64,000 bases of DNA from Cyanobacteriota bacterium (GCA_027620015.1 JAQCGH010000001.1:38351-102350), one strand, 5' to 3'. Counted from the stretch's first letter, positions 18,446 through 28,499 are shown. Made by a program: numbers and translations. The notes: generated by a model not told the origin, from the letters alone.

Positions 18446-19608
18446 CTATGACCACTCGCCAGCAGTACTGCAAAACGCTGGCCTTGAGTCTTTTTGCTGT
18501 AACTAGCCTGCTAGTTGGGTGCAGCACCCAGGCGTCTAAAGAGGTGCCAGCCCAGCCGTTTGTTTTCCGCTCCCTAAACCTGCGCCAGAAGGATTCCAGC
18601 GGAAGGCTCCTTTGGGAATTAACCAGTCCGGAGGCACGCTACGACCTCGGTCGTCGTGTGGCCCAGGCCCGCGACCTGCGCGGCACCATTTATGCGAAGG
18701 GCCAACCCCTGTATCGAATAACGGCCAGCAGTGGCACCGTCATTAACGATGGCGAAGTGGTGCAATTAGAGGGTCCGACCCGGCTGCAGAGATTTGGGCC
18801 CAACCCCCTTGTTGTTACCTCCACTCGTCTGCGTTGGTACCCCAAGCAGGAGCGCATGGAACTTGATCGCAGTCCACGCGCCTCCCAGGGGGAGTTGCTC
18901 GTCTCCGCTCGGCGTGCTCGGTTCTGGATCAAACAGGACAAGTTGGAATTGCGAGGTCTGCCCCTGTTGGAGAGTTCGCGAGCTGTCGGCTTGAAGCTGG
19001 CGCTCAGTTCTGCTGATTGGTTCCCAACGACTGGCCAACTGATCGGACGAGGGCCAGTTCGGGGCGAAAGGCGTTTAGCAGCTAATGGAGTACAAACACT
19101 TTCGGCGCCTTCCCTCAGCGCTAATTCACTGCTTCAGCTGATCGACCTCCAGGGGCCAGTTCAGCTGGTTGATCTCGGCCGCAAGGGACGTCTTGATGCC
19201 AGTAATACCCGCCTGGACTTGGTGCGGGAGCGCATCAGTAGTCCCCACCCCTTTAGGGCTGCGTTGGATCAATCCCGTCTAAGCGGTACTGGCTTTGAAA
19301 CGGTTGGTACCGCTCCCACATTGGTGGTTCCGCTTGATTGCCGTCTAACCCAACCGACCGCCTCCCTTGTTGCAAATCGCTGCAGTTGGAATTGGCAAAC
19401 CAATCAGATTGAGGCCCTTGGTGCCGTCGAGCTGCACCGCCGGGCTATTTCCCAGGTAACTCGCTCTCAGCGTATGCAGGGAGTACTTACCAAAGAGGGA
19501 ATGACTGTATTCAAAGGTCCAGAGGCACGGGTGGAAACTCGGGTAACCCTGCCTCCTCGGGCCAGACAAGGTCTTGATTCGCGCAACCCTGCTCAATTCG
19601 CTCTCTAA
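18442..19608 (+). CDS. lptC: LPS export periplasmic protein LptC family
   Basis: Lipoprotein-like N-terminus (SLLVGCSTQ), FRSLNLRQKDSSGRLLWELTSPEARYDL. Confidence 0.7.
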   Translation: MTMTTRQQYCKTLALSLFAVTSLLVGCSTQASKEVPAQPFVFRSLNLRQKDSSGRLLWELTSPEARYDLGRRVAQARDLRGTIYAKGQPLYRITASSGTVINDGEVVQLEGPTRLQRFGPNPLVVTSTRLRWYPKQERMELDRSPRASQGELLVSARRARFWIKQDKLELRGLPLLESSRAVGLKLALSSADWFPTTGQLIGRGPVRGERRLAANGVQTLSAPSLSANSLLQLIDLQGPVQLVDLGRKGRLDASNTRLDLVRERISSPHPFRAALDQSRLSGTGFETVGTAPTLVVPLDCRLTQPTASLVANRCSWNWQTNQIEALGAVELHRRAISQVTRSQRMQGVLTKEGMTVFKGPEARVETRVTLPPRARQGLDSRNPAQFAL

Positions 19609-20209
19609 GCCGCTGGGACCATCCCTCGAGCCAGGTCAAATCGCTGCGGCTAAAGCAGCGCGGCGACCAGCCTGCCAGCACTACCAATCCCCTTGAGTCA
19701 ATTGGCTGAACCACCACGGCTGGCAAGCCTGGCAGCAAGCTGTCAAATTCAGCACGGCCTGGATAGAGGTTCAGATCTACAAGTGAAATAGGAGCCGCTT
19801 TTTCTAGGGCTCGTTGGCAGATTGGACCTGGTTCAAAGGGCACCTGAGCTAGAAGGCCGCGGCGCAGCAGGCATTTGTTTTGCCACATCACCACCACTGC
19901 AGCAGCTGGGGTTGCGGTTAACAACATCTGACTACCCCAGCCCAACTCCTCTGCTAGCGCCTCAGGCAGCCCATCTGCGAGCTCAAGCCCCTGCTCCCCT
20001 ATGAGGTCCACCATGGGAGCCGCTTCAGGCAAGGCTCGGGTCCAAAGCACACCCACCAGCATCAAACTCACCGCCAGGAAGCTGGCCAATACGGCGGCCC
20101 GCTCGAGGGCTGGTTCGATGCTGGCCGCGGTTGTTTGATTCACAACCACAAGTACTAGAGAGACCACCCCAGACAGAAAACAGATCCTTGATGGTGCGGA
20201 AGAGGCCAT
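19511..20209 (-). CDS. Cofactor assembly of complex C subunit B (CCB2/CCB4-like)
   Basis: Two N-terminal TM segments and domain layout resembling cyanobacterial cytochrome b6 heme-ci assembly proteins. Confidence 0.6.
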   Translation of the reverse strand: MASSAPSRICFLSGVVSLVLVVVNQTTAASIEPALERAAVLASFLAVSLMLVGVLWTRALPEAAPMVDLIGEQGLELADGLPEALAEELGWGSQMLLTATPAAAVVVMWQNKCLLRRGLLAQVPFEPGPICQRALEKAAPISLVDLNLYPGRAEFDSLLPGLPAVVVQPIDSRGLVVLAGWSPRCFSRSDLTWLEGWSQRLRERIEQGCANQDLVWPEEAGLPEFPPVPLDL

Positions 20210-20277
20210 GGCGGTTAATCAGGAAGCGACAGCTGGGCCCGCAGGCGGCAAACTAGATCCATGTTGGGCCTAAACCG

Positions 20278-20973
20278 TTGCCCCCTTCCCTGCGTCTATC
20301 CAGTCGGTTTCCCTTTTTAGGAGTTTTCACGGCCCTGTTTTTGGGCTTAATAGCCACTTTGATGCCGTCCCCGGCACTGGCGATTTCCGCTAGTGGTCTT
20401 CCGGCCACCGCTCCCCCGGAACGCATTCTTGACACTGCAGATGTGCTGAGCCGAGCAGCCATCGGTGAACTCAGCAAAACCCTCGAAAGCTTTTCATCCG
20501 AGCGTGTGGATGCACACTTGATCACTGTTAACCGCCTTGACTATGGGCTCAGCTTGTCTCAGTTAGGCGATTCGGTTTTGGAGCGTTGGAAAGACTCTGT
20601 AGGAGAGCCCAACCAAGTGCTTTTTTTAATTGACAGCCAGACAAACATTGCGGCAGTGGTGACCTCACCAGGTCTCCTTACACAGCTTGATGCCAGCCTG
20701 CTGCGCAGCACAGCGCGAACCACCATGGTCCAACCGATCCGCGATGGCGGACGCTACCGGCAGGGCAGCCTCGATGCCATGACTCGCCTTCTCACCGTTC
20801 TGCAGGGAGGAGAGGATCCTGGCGAACCAATAACCGCTGAGATTGTCAGTCAGCAAACAAATATACCAACGAAGGAGGAAACGCAGTCAAGCAATGCCTT
20901 CACCTGGATTGTGGTGCTTCTAACGGCTGGCACGATTGTTCCAATGCTCACTTGGTGGGTCTTCTCGCGTTGA
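20278..20973 (+). CDS. TPM domain protein (Psb32-like), signal peptide and C-terminal TM
   Basis: ILDTADVLSRAAIGELSKTLESFSSERVDAHLITVNRLDYGLS; signal sequence ending SPALA; C-terminal hydrophobic helix. Confidence 0.75.
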   Translation: MPPSLRLSSRFPFLGVFTALFLGLIATLMPSPALAISASGLPATAPPERILDTADVLSRAAIGELSKTLESFSSERVDAHLITVNRLDYGLSLSQLGDSVLERWKDSVGEPNQVLFLIDSQTNIAAVVTSPGLLTQLDASLLRSTARTTMVQPIRDGGRYRQGSLDAMTRLLTVLQGGEDPGEPITAEIVSQQTNIPTKEETQSSNAFTWIVVLLTAGTIVPMLTWWVFSR

Positions 20974-20977
20974 TCAA

Positions 20978-22123
20978 ATGGCACTAACTAACTGGATGGG
21001 GGCTTTTGGCCGTGCCCAGGCGCTAGGCCTCAGTAATGTTCTGGAACGTGGTTATGAATCTGCTCTGCTAATCCAGAGTATTGAGCTGGAGCATTACAAC
21101 GATCGTCCCGTACGTCCGGAATTGGACCTTCGTATTCCCCGGTCGGCCCAAGCCCAGTTACTGCGTCGTTTTCTAGCTGCTTTACAGGTCTGTCGACAGT
21201 CCCTACAGACTTTGCAGACACGCCGGGGCGAGCTGGCCGGTCAGGAAGTTCGTCAGTTTCAATTGATTGAGTATGTTGTTTCGCGCTACGAGTCAAGTAG
21301 GGATCCTCTGCCTGCAATTAGTCGCTCTCCGGAGGTGCTGCCACGCAGCCTGATAGGTGTTGTGGATCAGTTGCGGCGCCAGCTCGACCCTGAAGCAGAA
21401 GCAAATGTGGTGGCGGGTTTTCGCCGGCGCAGAGACACCACTTTGGTGGCATTGCGCATCTTGCTATTGCTGATTTTGGTGCCGGTGCTCGTACAGCAGA
21501 TCAGCCGCACCTATATGGTGTCACCACTGGTTGATCGCTTCGCTCCAGACAACGCTTTTCTTACCTATCCAAAGCCAAAGCTTGAGGAGAAGGCCGTTGA
21601 GAAGTTGCGAATATTCCAGGCAGAAATCGAATTTGATGCTCTTTTAAAAGGCAATCCTCTACCAAGCCGTGAGGAGCTGCAGATGCAGCTTGCCAGCAAG
21701 GCTCAGCTGCTCAAGGAGGAGGCTGATCTGCAGAGCACTCAAGCTATTAAAAACGTTATTGCTGATCTTGGTGGTCTGGTTGGTTTTGTTTGTGTTTGCA
21801 TCTTGGGTAGGCGCGATCTTCAGGTGCTGCGAGGTTTTCTCGATGAACTTGTATATGGATTGAGTGATAGCGCTAAAGCCTTCGGAATAATCTTATTTAC
21901 AGATATTTTTGTTGGCTTTCACAGTCCTGAGGGCTGGACAGTGCTGCTCGATGGGGTGGCTCAGCACTTAGGCTTACCTGCCCAAGAAAACTTCATATTG
22001 CTATTTATTGCCACCTTTCCGGTGGTTTTAGCGACTGTATTTAAGTACTGGATATTCCGCTATCTAAATCGTGTTTCACCGTCTTCTGTGGCAACCCTTC
22101 ACAATATGAATGGTGGTGGTTGA
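20978..22123 (+). CDS. pxcA: Proton extrusion protein PxcA (CemA family)
   Basis: C-terminal FIATFPVVLATVFKYWIFRYLNRVSPSSVATLHNMN and SDSAKAFGIILFTDIFVGFHSPEGW are CemA/PxcA-like. Confidence 0.88.
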   Translation: MALTNWMGAFGRAQALGLSNVLERGYESALLIQSIELEHYNDRPVRPELDLRIPRSAQAQLLRRFLAALQVCRQSLQTLQTRRGELAGQEVRQFQLIEYVVSRYESSRDPLPAISRSPEVLPRSLIGVVDQLRRQLDPEAEANVVAGFRRRRDTTLVALRILLLLILVPVLVQQISRTYMVSPLVDRFAPDNAFLTYPKPKLEEKAVEKLRIFQAEIEFDALLKGNPLPSREELQMQLASKAQLLKEEADLQSTQAIKNVIADLGGLVGFVCVCILGRRDLQVLRGFLDELVYGLSDSAKAFGIILFTDIFVGFHSPEGWTVLLDGVAQHLGLPAQENFILLFIATFPVVLATVFKYWIFRYLNRVSPSSVATLHNMNGGG

Positions 22124-22673
22124 ATCCTGCCATTCACTCACCCTGGTGCTTGGCCCTGCCCGAAGCGGCAAGAGCCGCTGGGCTGAGCACCTCGCCATTC
22201 AGTCGGGTTTGCCGGTTACCTACCTGGCTACCGGACCTCAGCCAACCGCCGACGATGCAACATGGCTAGCCCGTGTTGAGGCACACGTAGTCAGACGTCC
22301 ACCGCACTGGGGCTTCCTGGAGGTTGATAGCGCCCTAGCCGCCGCTCTCGACACTCTTAGCCCTCCTGGCCTTGCTTTGGTTGATTCACTCGGCACCTGG
22401 GTCGCTGCTGGCCTCGACCTCGATTCTTCTGCCTGGCAACAACGCTGTACAGAACTCCTTGAGAGCTTGCGTAATTGCAGGGTGACTGTGCTTTTAGTTA
22501 GCGAGCAAACTGGCTGGGGGGTGGTGCCGGCCACTGCGATCGGTGGACTGTTTCGTGATCGTCTTGGGTCATTGGAGCAACAGCTTGCCCCCTTCTGCGG
22601 TGCCATCTGGCTTGTGGTTGCAGGCCGTGCGCTCAATTTGACCAATCTGGGTCTTGCCATTCCAGCTACTTGA
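22110..22673 (+). CDS. cobU: Bifunctional adenosylcobinamide kinase/guanylyltransferase
   Basis: P-loop LVLGPARSGKSRWAEHLA; VTYLATGPQPTADDATWLARVEAHVVRRPPHW; VDSLGTWVA. Confidence 0.88.
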   Translation: MVVVESCHSLTLVLGPARSGKSRWAEHLAIQSGLPVTYLATGPQPTADDATWLARVEAHVVRRPPHWGFLEVDSALAAALDTLSPPGLALVDSLGTWVAAGLDLDSSAWQQRCTELLESLRNCRVTVLLVSEQTGWGVVPATAIGGLFRDRLGSLEQQLAPFCGAIWLVVAGRALNLTNLGLAIPAT

Positions 22674-23155
22674 TCGTGCCCCGGATCGTTTTGTTTCAGC
22701 CCCAAATTCCACCCAACACAGGCAATGTGGCTCGCACCTGTGCGGCTACCGGTACGGAACTGCACTTGGTTGAACCCCTTGGCTTCCAAATAAATGATCG
22801 CCAGCTCAAGCGCGCTGGCCTCGACTATTGGCCCTTGGTGTCCCTACAGCGACATGCTGACTGGTCAGCCTTTGCTAATCAGCGTGTTAGTAGCGGCGGG
22901 CGGCTGATCGCCCTTAGTAGCCATGCCTGTCAGGCGTACACCAGTTGGCAATTTGATCAAGATGACTGGCTGCTGTTTGGCCGCGAAACCGATGGCTTGC
23001 CAGCAGATGTGCTCGCCTCGGCCGATGCGACCCTCACGATTCCAATGTCAGGCGCAAGGCGACTCCAGCAAGACGGAGTTCGCAGCCTCAATCTCTCCGT
23101 ATCGGTTGGGGTTGTGTTGTTTGAGGCGCTTCGACAACAGAATTTGCTGACATAG
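22670..23155 (+). CDS. trmL: tRNA (cytidine/uridine-2'-O-)-methyltransferase TrmL (SpoU family)
   Basis: RIVLFQPQIPPNTGNVARTCAATGTELHLVEPLGF; LLFGRETDGLP; GVRSLNLSVSVGVVLFEALRQ. Confidence 0.9.
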   Translation: MIVPRIVLFQPQIPPNTGNVARTCAATGTELHLVEPLGFQINDRQLKRAGLDYWPLVSLQRHADWSAFANQRVSSGGRLIALSSHACQAYTSWQFDQDDWLLFGRETDGLPADVLASADATLTIPMSGARRLQQDGVRSLNLSVSVGVVLFEALRQQNLLT

Positions 23156-23305
23156 TCGTGATCCATTGCAATGACCGGGATCTAGGCTTCCCAATTGTGC
23201 TTGGTGTCCAGGCGCCACTTGTTTCAGAGAGCCTCGTCAGCTACTGTCTGCCCGAATTGGGGATCTCGGCTTCTCCACAGATTTTTGTATTACAGAAAGA
23301 AATGC

Positions 23306-24328
23306 ATGAAGCCTTTGCAAACGACTCTGCGACTCTTGATCCCCTGCTTCATTGCTCTGCCGGCATTCGTTGCAGCCCTTGATCCCGCCGATATCGAGAA
23401 GGCTTCTATTGATTCGTTAATCGCTGCTCTACCTGCCCCCAGCAGCGACAAGATCTGGGTCAAGGTGCGTCGGCCCATAAGCGTTGAAGAGCTATCCAAA
23501 ACCCTCAGTCTTGATGAAGAGCGTCTTGCAGTACTCAACGACGTCAACGAAGACCACTTTTTCCGACAAGGCGACTGGCTAGTTGTTCCTACCCAGCAAT
23601 CCAGGCAGATCAATCAGCTGGCAGCGATTGATACCAGCGAGCTTCGCCGCACTCCTCCGCTCCATTCCCTGCCACCAGTTGAGGATCGCGCCGTCATCCG
23701 CATTGGAGACACGGTAAAAAAGATTGCTCAGCGCTACGGGTTGACCCTTCAAGAGCTGGTGCGTCTGAATCCTGGCATCGAAACCGCAAGGCTGGTGGTG
23801 GGTAGCCAGGTAAGGCTCGCCCAGGCGTCCTCTGGGCGCACGCGCATGGTGCTGGGACTAAAGCCAATATCTAGCGGAGGTATCAGCTGGCCAGAGCTAC
23901 CTGGTTTTGATGAGCTCAACAAGCCTTTTGACGGTCCCAGCTCTTCCCAGGGCTGGATCTGGCCAACTAAGGGAGTTTTTACATCTGGATACGGATGGAG
24001 ATGGGGCCGCATTCACAAGGGCATTGATGTTGCAAATAACGTCGGGACACCGATAGTGGCTGCTAAGGCTGGTCGAGTGCTGTTTTCGGGCTGGCACGAT
24101 GGTGGCTACGGTTATTTAGTAACCCTGGCCCATGCAGATGGCAGCCGTTCCTTGTATGGGCACAACAGTCGCCTGATGGTCCGGGTTGGACAAGATGTTG
24201 AACAGGGTTCGTTGATTTCCCATATGGGTAGTACTGGCCGAAGTACAGGCCCTCACCTCCACTTCGAGGTCCACCCACCCAGCGCCGGTGCTGCGAACCC
24301 CCTGCAGTTCCTACCACCTAGGGCCTGA
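23306..24328 (+). CDS. LysM plus M23 family peptidase
   Basis: LysM-like VIRIGDTVKKIAQRYGLTLQELVRLNPGIE; M23 HKGIDVANNVGTPIVAAKAGRV ... HLHFEVHP. Start adjusted from 23195. Confidence 0.88.
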   Translation: MKPLQTTLRLLIPCFIALPAFVAALDPADIEKASIDSLIAALPAPSSDKIWVKVRRPISVEELSKTLSLDEERLAVLNDVNEDHFFRQGDWLVVPTQQSRQINQLAAIDTSELRRTPPLHSLPPVEDRAVIRIGDTVKKIAQRYGLTLQELVRLNPGIETARLVVGSQVRLAQASSGRTRMVLGLKPISSGGISWPELPGFDELNKPFDGPSSSQGWIWPTKGVFTSGYGWRWGRIHKGIDVANNVGTPIVAAKAGRVLFSGWHDGGYGYLVTLAHADGSRSLYGHNSRLMVRVGQDVEQGSLISHMGSTGRSTGPHLHFEVHPPSAGAANPLQFLPPRA

Positions 24329-24342
24329 TAAGCTCATTACAC

Positions 24343-24416
24343 GGCTCGGTAGCTCAGCTGGTTAGAGCGTGGGATTCATAACCCCAAGGTCGGGAGTTCA
24401 AGTCTCCCCCGAGCCA
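24343..24416 (+). tRNA. tRNA-Met (CAT anticodon), elongator-type by acceptor sequence
   Basis: GGCTCGG...CCGAGCC-A acceptor arms, D-arm TAGCTCAGCTGGTTAGAGC, anticodon loop ATTCATAA, T-arm GGGAGTTCAAGTCTCCC; CCA not encoded. A lysidine-type tRNA-Ile2 is not excluded. Confidence 0.93.
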
Positions 24417-24553
24417 TTTTAATTGGACATCAACTTAAATTGATTTTACTTATTGGCTTTCTATATAATTTAGTCGATTGATGTGCCTCTTTCAGAAAGA
24501 CAATATTCACTATTTTGTTCTCACATGATTCTGCATACCAGATCAAGCTCTGG

Positions 24554-24805
24554 CTATTGAACAACTGGTGATGCCGGTGAGACGACAGCGTTTATGGCAG
24601 CACTACCCCTGCGTCCACGGCCATAATTCTGAGATCGTCCCTCAATTGCCCGAATCAAGGACTTGCTCCGGTTGACCTCTCCAATGCTCTCGCCTTCCTT
24701 CGGCCTTACTAAAGGGTTGCTCCTTAGCTCAGAGCGCAGCTGGCTGAGCAAACGGAAATGGCCTGTCGTGTTGTATCTACGCAGCACATTCTGGTCCCAG
24801 GCCAT
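24554..24805 (-). CDS. Conserved hypothetical small protein
   Basis: MAWDQNVLRRYNTTGHFRLLSQLRSELRSNPLVRPKEGESIGEVNRSKSLIRAIEGRSQNYGRGRRG...; composition looks like a real protein. Start adjusted. Confidence 0.6.
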   Translation of the reverse strand: MAWDQNVLRRYNTTGHFRLLSQLRSELRSNPLVRPKEGESIGEVNRSKSLIRAIEGRSQNYGRGRRGSAAINAVVSPASPVVQ

Positions 24806-24950
24806 CGTCATTCCTCCAATAGACATCATCTAACGACAGCCTATGCCTCCGTCAGCCGTATCATGTGTTAAATTATTAAGGACAACTGGTAGTCGATTCG
24901 ACTTTGGACTGAAGTCCCCATTGTACAAATTCCTTACATACCCATAAAAC

Positions 24951-25541
24951 ATGTCTCGGCTAGTCGGCCTGAAAGCTCCAGAATTCACAGCCACTGCTGT
25001 GGTCGATCAGGAATTCAAGGAAATCAGTCTTTCGCAGTACCGCGGCAAATACGTGGTGCTTTTCTTTTATCCACTCGATTTTACCTTCGTCTGTCCAACT
25101 GAAATCGTCGCTTTCTCCGAACGCTACAGCGACTTCTCCAGTCGTAACTGTGAGGTTCTGGGTGTTTCGGTAGACAGCCAGTTCAGCCACCTCGCCTGGG
25201 TTCAGACGGATCGAAAGGACGGTGGTATCGGCGATATCTCCTATCCTCTAATTGCAGACCTCAAGAAAGATATAGCCAGCTCTTACGAAGTTCTCGATGA
25301 ACAGGCAGGTGTCGCCTTGCGCGGTCTTTTTATCATTGACCCCGACGGAGTGGTTATGCAAAGTACGATCAACAATCTTCCCGTTGGTCGCAGTGTGGAT
25401 GAAACCCTTCGTCTACTTCAGGCTTTCCAGCACATTCGTAACAACCCTGATGAAGTCTGCCCAGCAAACTGGAACCCAGGTGACAGGACAATGAATCCTG
25501 ATCCCGTTAAAAGCAAGGAGTTCTTCGCAGCAGTTAACTGA
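24951..25541 (+). CDS. 2-Cys peroxiredoxin
   Basis: [15 protein letters not shown], resolving Cys EVCPANW; full-length 196 aa. Confidence 0.95.
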   Translation: MSRLVGLKAPEFTATAVVDQEFKEISLSQYRGKYVVLFFYPLDFTFVCPTEIVAFSERYSDFSSRNCEVLGVSVDSQFSHLAWVQTDRKDGGIGDISYPLIADLKKDIASSYEVLDEQAGVALRGLFIIDPDGVVMQSTINNLPVGRSVDETLRLLQAFQHIRNNPDEVCPANWNPGDRTMNPDPVKSKEFFAAVN

Positions 25542-25584
25542 TTCCGTTTTGGGACAATCTTGGTTGATTCTCACTAAATAAATC

Positions 25585-25608
25585 AAGGGGGCATTGGCCC
25601 CCTTTTTA
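25585..25608 (+). terminator. Intrinsic terminator of the peroxiredoxin gene
   Basis: AAGGGGGC ATTG GCCCCCTT followed by TTT; 8-bp GC-rich stem 44 bp after the stop. Confidence 0.9.
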
Positions 25609-25645
25609 GTCACAAGTATTTTATAAGTCTTGGATTAGCACGGTT

Positions 25646-26299
25646 TTAATTCCTAAGACTGGCAAGTAGCCTTAGTCCGTCTAGTCCACCCGTGACCGGG
25701 TCACAGGCTCGCTCCGGATGGGGCATTAGTCCGAGAACATTGCCGCCTGCATTTGTAAGCCCCGCCACATCACAAGCCGAGCCATTCGGATTGATTGCAT
25801 AGCGCATAACAATTTGGCCGTTCGCTTCGAGCTCAGCCAGTTGTTTTTCCTCGCACTGGTATCGCCCTTCACCATGTGCTATCGGAAGCACAATCGCTTC
25901 TGACTCTTGATATTCCTTCAACCAGCAACAGTTGCCCGGATTAACTCTAAGCGGGGTTGGCTCACAGATGAAATTTAGCCGAGCATTGCGAGTCAACGCA
26001 CCTGGCAAAAGCCCCATCTCAGTAAGTACTTGAAAGCCATTGCAGATTCCCAATACCGCACCTCCTGCTTCGGCAAAAAATCTTACCGATTCAAGTACAG
26101 GAGCAAACCTGGCAATGGCACCGCACCGCAAATAGTCTCCGTAGCTAAAGCCGCCAGGAATAACAACCGCATCAAGGCCGCTAAGTTCACGCTCCTCATG
26201 CCAAAGGAACCTGGTCGGTAGATCGATGCACCCCTCTAGGGCCCAACGCACATCCCGGTCACAATTTGAGCCTGGAAAGACAACGATACCAATGGTCAT
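25646..26299 (-). CDS. purQ: Phosphoribosylformylglycinamidine synthase subunit PurQ
   Basis: [58 protein letters not shown]. Confidence 0.95.
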   Translation of the reverse strand: MTIGIVVFPGSNCDRDVRWALEGCIDLPTRFLWHEERELSGLDAVVIPGGFSYGDYLRCGAIARFAPVLESVRFFAEAGGAVLGICNGFQVLTEMGLLPGALTRNARLNFICEPTPLRVNPGNCCWLKEYQESEAIVLPIAHGEGRYQCEEKQLAELEANGQIVMRYAINPNGSACDVAGLTNAGGNVLGLMPHPERACDPVTGGLDGLRLLASLRN

Positions 26300-26568
26300 T
26301 GCAGCTGTTCCCCGACCATTTCGAGGAGCTCTAGGCTCCAATTTTCGATAACAGGATTGGCAAACAAGCGATCACTGAGCAATTGCAGCTGAGCTTGGGC
26401 GGTGATTTCGTCATACGCCTCAAGCTCAATCTCTATTGCCTTGCCGATGCGCAGGCTGCGGACGCCTTCAACACCGAGCCGGGCCGCTGCAGACCTGGTG
26501 GCCTCGCCTGCCGGATCCAGCACCGAGGGTCGAAGTGAAACTTGAACGCGAGCACGGAAGAGTGGCAC
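26296..26568 (-). CDS. purS: Phosphoribosylformylglycinamidine synthase subunit PurS
   Basis: [45 protein letters not shown]; overlaps purQ by 4 bp. Confidence 0.93.
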   Translation of the reverse strand: MPLFRARVQVSLRPSVLDPAGEATRSAAARLGVEGVRSLRIGKAIEIELEAYDEITAQAQLQLLSDRLFANPVIENWSLELLEMVGEQLQ

Positions 26569-26758
26569 CAGAGCAGCAAAAGTTTTGTAGATCCTGGCAG
26601 GCCGCCGGTCAAGGGAGTTGAGAGTTATGCACGTTCCTGGTTTAAGCCGAGGGATGGGCCTCGTTAATTTGCTGGACGATTGCGCTCAGTCTTAGTAGGC
26701 CTGATTTCCGCCAAAGCTCCATTAGCAATGTGCAAATGCATGCTTCAGCGGAATGAAT

Positions 26759-27844
26759 TTAGGTTGTACCAGCTTGCATTGCACTGGTCAGTGCCTGGTG
26801 TAAGCAGGCCTCTATGTCTTGACGATCTAATTTAAAACCAAGTAACACCAGCTCTAATCCTGGGGGCTGGTGCTCATCTGAGGCCTGCCCGCTCCCTGGC
26901 TCAAACCAGCACTCCAGACGCGGACCGACAGCCTGGATCTGAAGCGGCCGGGTTTTTACTGAAGACCAAAGGCGTCCCTTCAGACGGAGTATGGCACTGT
27001 CCTTAACCAGTTGCAGAAGTTGCTGTTCAAGGACAGCTCGTGAAAAATCCCCATACAACCTAAGGGCAAGCGACTCGATCTCGACATGGCTGTGATCGTG
27101 ATGCTCATGATCATGATCATGATCCCCATGGCCTGTGGTGGTCTTCTGCCGGCGCCCAATGCCCAGCACTACATCAGAGGAGACAGCACCCCTGCTTATT
27201 GACAACAGCACAGCTCCTGGTTGCAGCTGGGGGGCAAGTCCCTTATGAACTAGATCAATCTCACCTGCAGATAGGCAATCGGCCCTGCTGATCAGAACCA
27301 GATCGGCAGCCTCAAGCTGCTCGGAAAACAATTCATCGATAGCTGTAGCGTGATCCAGGCTTGGATCAGCAAGACGCTGGGTCTCGAGAGCTTCAGGGTT
27401 CGCTACCACACTCCCTGCAGCAAGGGCTTCGCCATCAACAACTGCCACCACTCCGTTGAGGCGAACTCGGGTGCGGATTTGCGGCCAATTAAGGGCTGCA
27501 ATCAGTGGTTCAGGCAGCGCTAGACCACTGGTTTCGACCACGATTCCATCCAGGCTATTTGCACGTTCAAGCAGTCTCTCCATAGTCGGCAAGAAGTCGT
27601 CTTGGACAGTGCAGCAGAGGCAACCATTTGCCAGTTCCACTAATCGGGTATCAAGTTCATCCTCAGGGCAGAAACCACAGCTGCGAAGCAGATCCCCGTC
27701 TATACCTACCTCGCCAAATTCATTAACCAGCACAGCAAGACGCTGACCGCTATGCAGCAGTAGATGGCGCAACAGGGTTGTTTTGCCTGCACCAAGAAAA
27801 CCTGTCACCACTGTGACAGGCAGCCTTTCATTTTGTTGTGTCAT
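26759..27844 (-). CDS. CobW/COG0523-family metal-binding GTPase with internal His/Asp-rich linker
   Basis: VVTGFLGAGKTTLLRHLL (P-loop), ELANGCLCCTVQDD (CxCC), SRADCLS, His-rich GHGDHDHDHEHHDHSHVE. Confidence 0.92.
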   Translation of the reverse strand: MTQQNERLPVTVVTGFLGAGKTTLLRHLLLHSGQRLAVLVNEFGEVGIDGDLLRSCGFCPEDELDTRLVELANGCLCCTVQDDFLPTMERLLERANSLDGIVVETSGLALPEPLIAALNWPQIRTRVRLNGVVAVVDGEALAAGSVVANPEALETQRLADPSLDHATAIDELFSEQLEAADLVLISRADCLSAGEIDLVHKGLAPQLQPGAVLLSISRGAVSSDVVLGIGRRQKTTTGHGDHDHDHEHHDHSHVEIESLALRLYGDFSRAVLEQQLLQLVKDSAILRLKGRLWSSVKTRPLQIQAVGPRLECWFEPGSGQASDEHQPPGLELVLLGFKLDRQDIEACLHQALTSAMQAGTT

Positions 27845-27845
27845 C

Positions 27846-28475
27846 TCAGGCCGTCAAACTTGCTGCAGCAAACGTGCCCCCTAGGGCCATCAGTGCGATA
27901 CAAAGCCAGCGAAGCTGGCCTGAGGAGAGTCTTGCCTTGAAGGGGCGTAATGCACTCAATGCCAAAGCTAGTAAAGCTGCCTGAGAAAAGAGCAGACCTG
28001 TGCCGTATGCAACTACGGGCATCGCGCTCCAACCGAAGACGGGGACACTAAGTACATACCCATGCAATGCCATTGCTGGAAGCAAAAGCAAAGGCGGCAG
28101 GAATCGCAGCAAAACCAATGCCTCAATCACAAGAGTGCCAGCCACCAGAAATTCTGCTGCGGGCATCCCTGGCCAAAGCAGGCCAGCTCCACTGCCCAAC
28201 AAGCCAATTACAAGTAAGCCCATGCTCCAGCTCAGCCGTTGCTGCAGACCCACCAAGGAAAGCGCCAGCAGGAAAAGGAGATGATCAGGGCCCAACACTG
28301 GGTGGGCTAGACCACTGAGCAATCCATTGACGATGCTGGGCTGTAGCTGGCTGATATCGGCAAAATGATGGGCCTGGGCGGGGCTAAGAGCGCCAAGACA
28401 AATTGATGCAAGGCCGCAAACCAAAAACCACCGGCCCAAGGCATCGCCTTGAAACCGTATCTTAATCAATTTCAT
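27846..28475 (-). CDS. HupE/UreJ family putative metal (Co/Ni) transporter
   Basis: HPVLGPDHLLFLLALSLVGLQQR signature, signal peptide, several TM segments; ORF extension upstream of 28475 lies in the riboswitch. Confidence 0.85.
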   Translation of the reverse strand: MKLIKIRFQGDALGRWFLVCGLASICLGALSPAQAHHFADISQLQPSIVNGLLSGLAHPVLGPDHLLFLLALSLVGLQQRLSWSMGLLVIGLLGSGAGLLWPGMPAAEFLVAGTLVIEALVLLRFLPPLLLLPAMALHGYVLSVPVFGWSAMPVVAYGTGLLFSQAALLALALSALRPFKARLSSGQLRWLCIALMALGGTFAAASLTA

Positions 28476-28499
28476 GAACCGGTCCGCGCCGTAGGAAGA

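Noticed and set aside
22238-22789. 183-aa minus-strand ORF across cobU/trmL
   Set aside because: Antisense shadow spanning two well-supported genes; no recognisable motif.
27085-27125. Tandem tgatca-type repeat as a CRISPR or microsatellite
   Set aside because: It is in-frame coding for the HDHDHEHHDH linker of the CobW-like GTPase.
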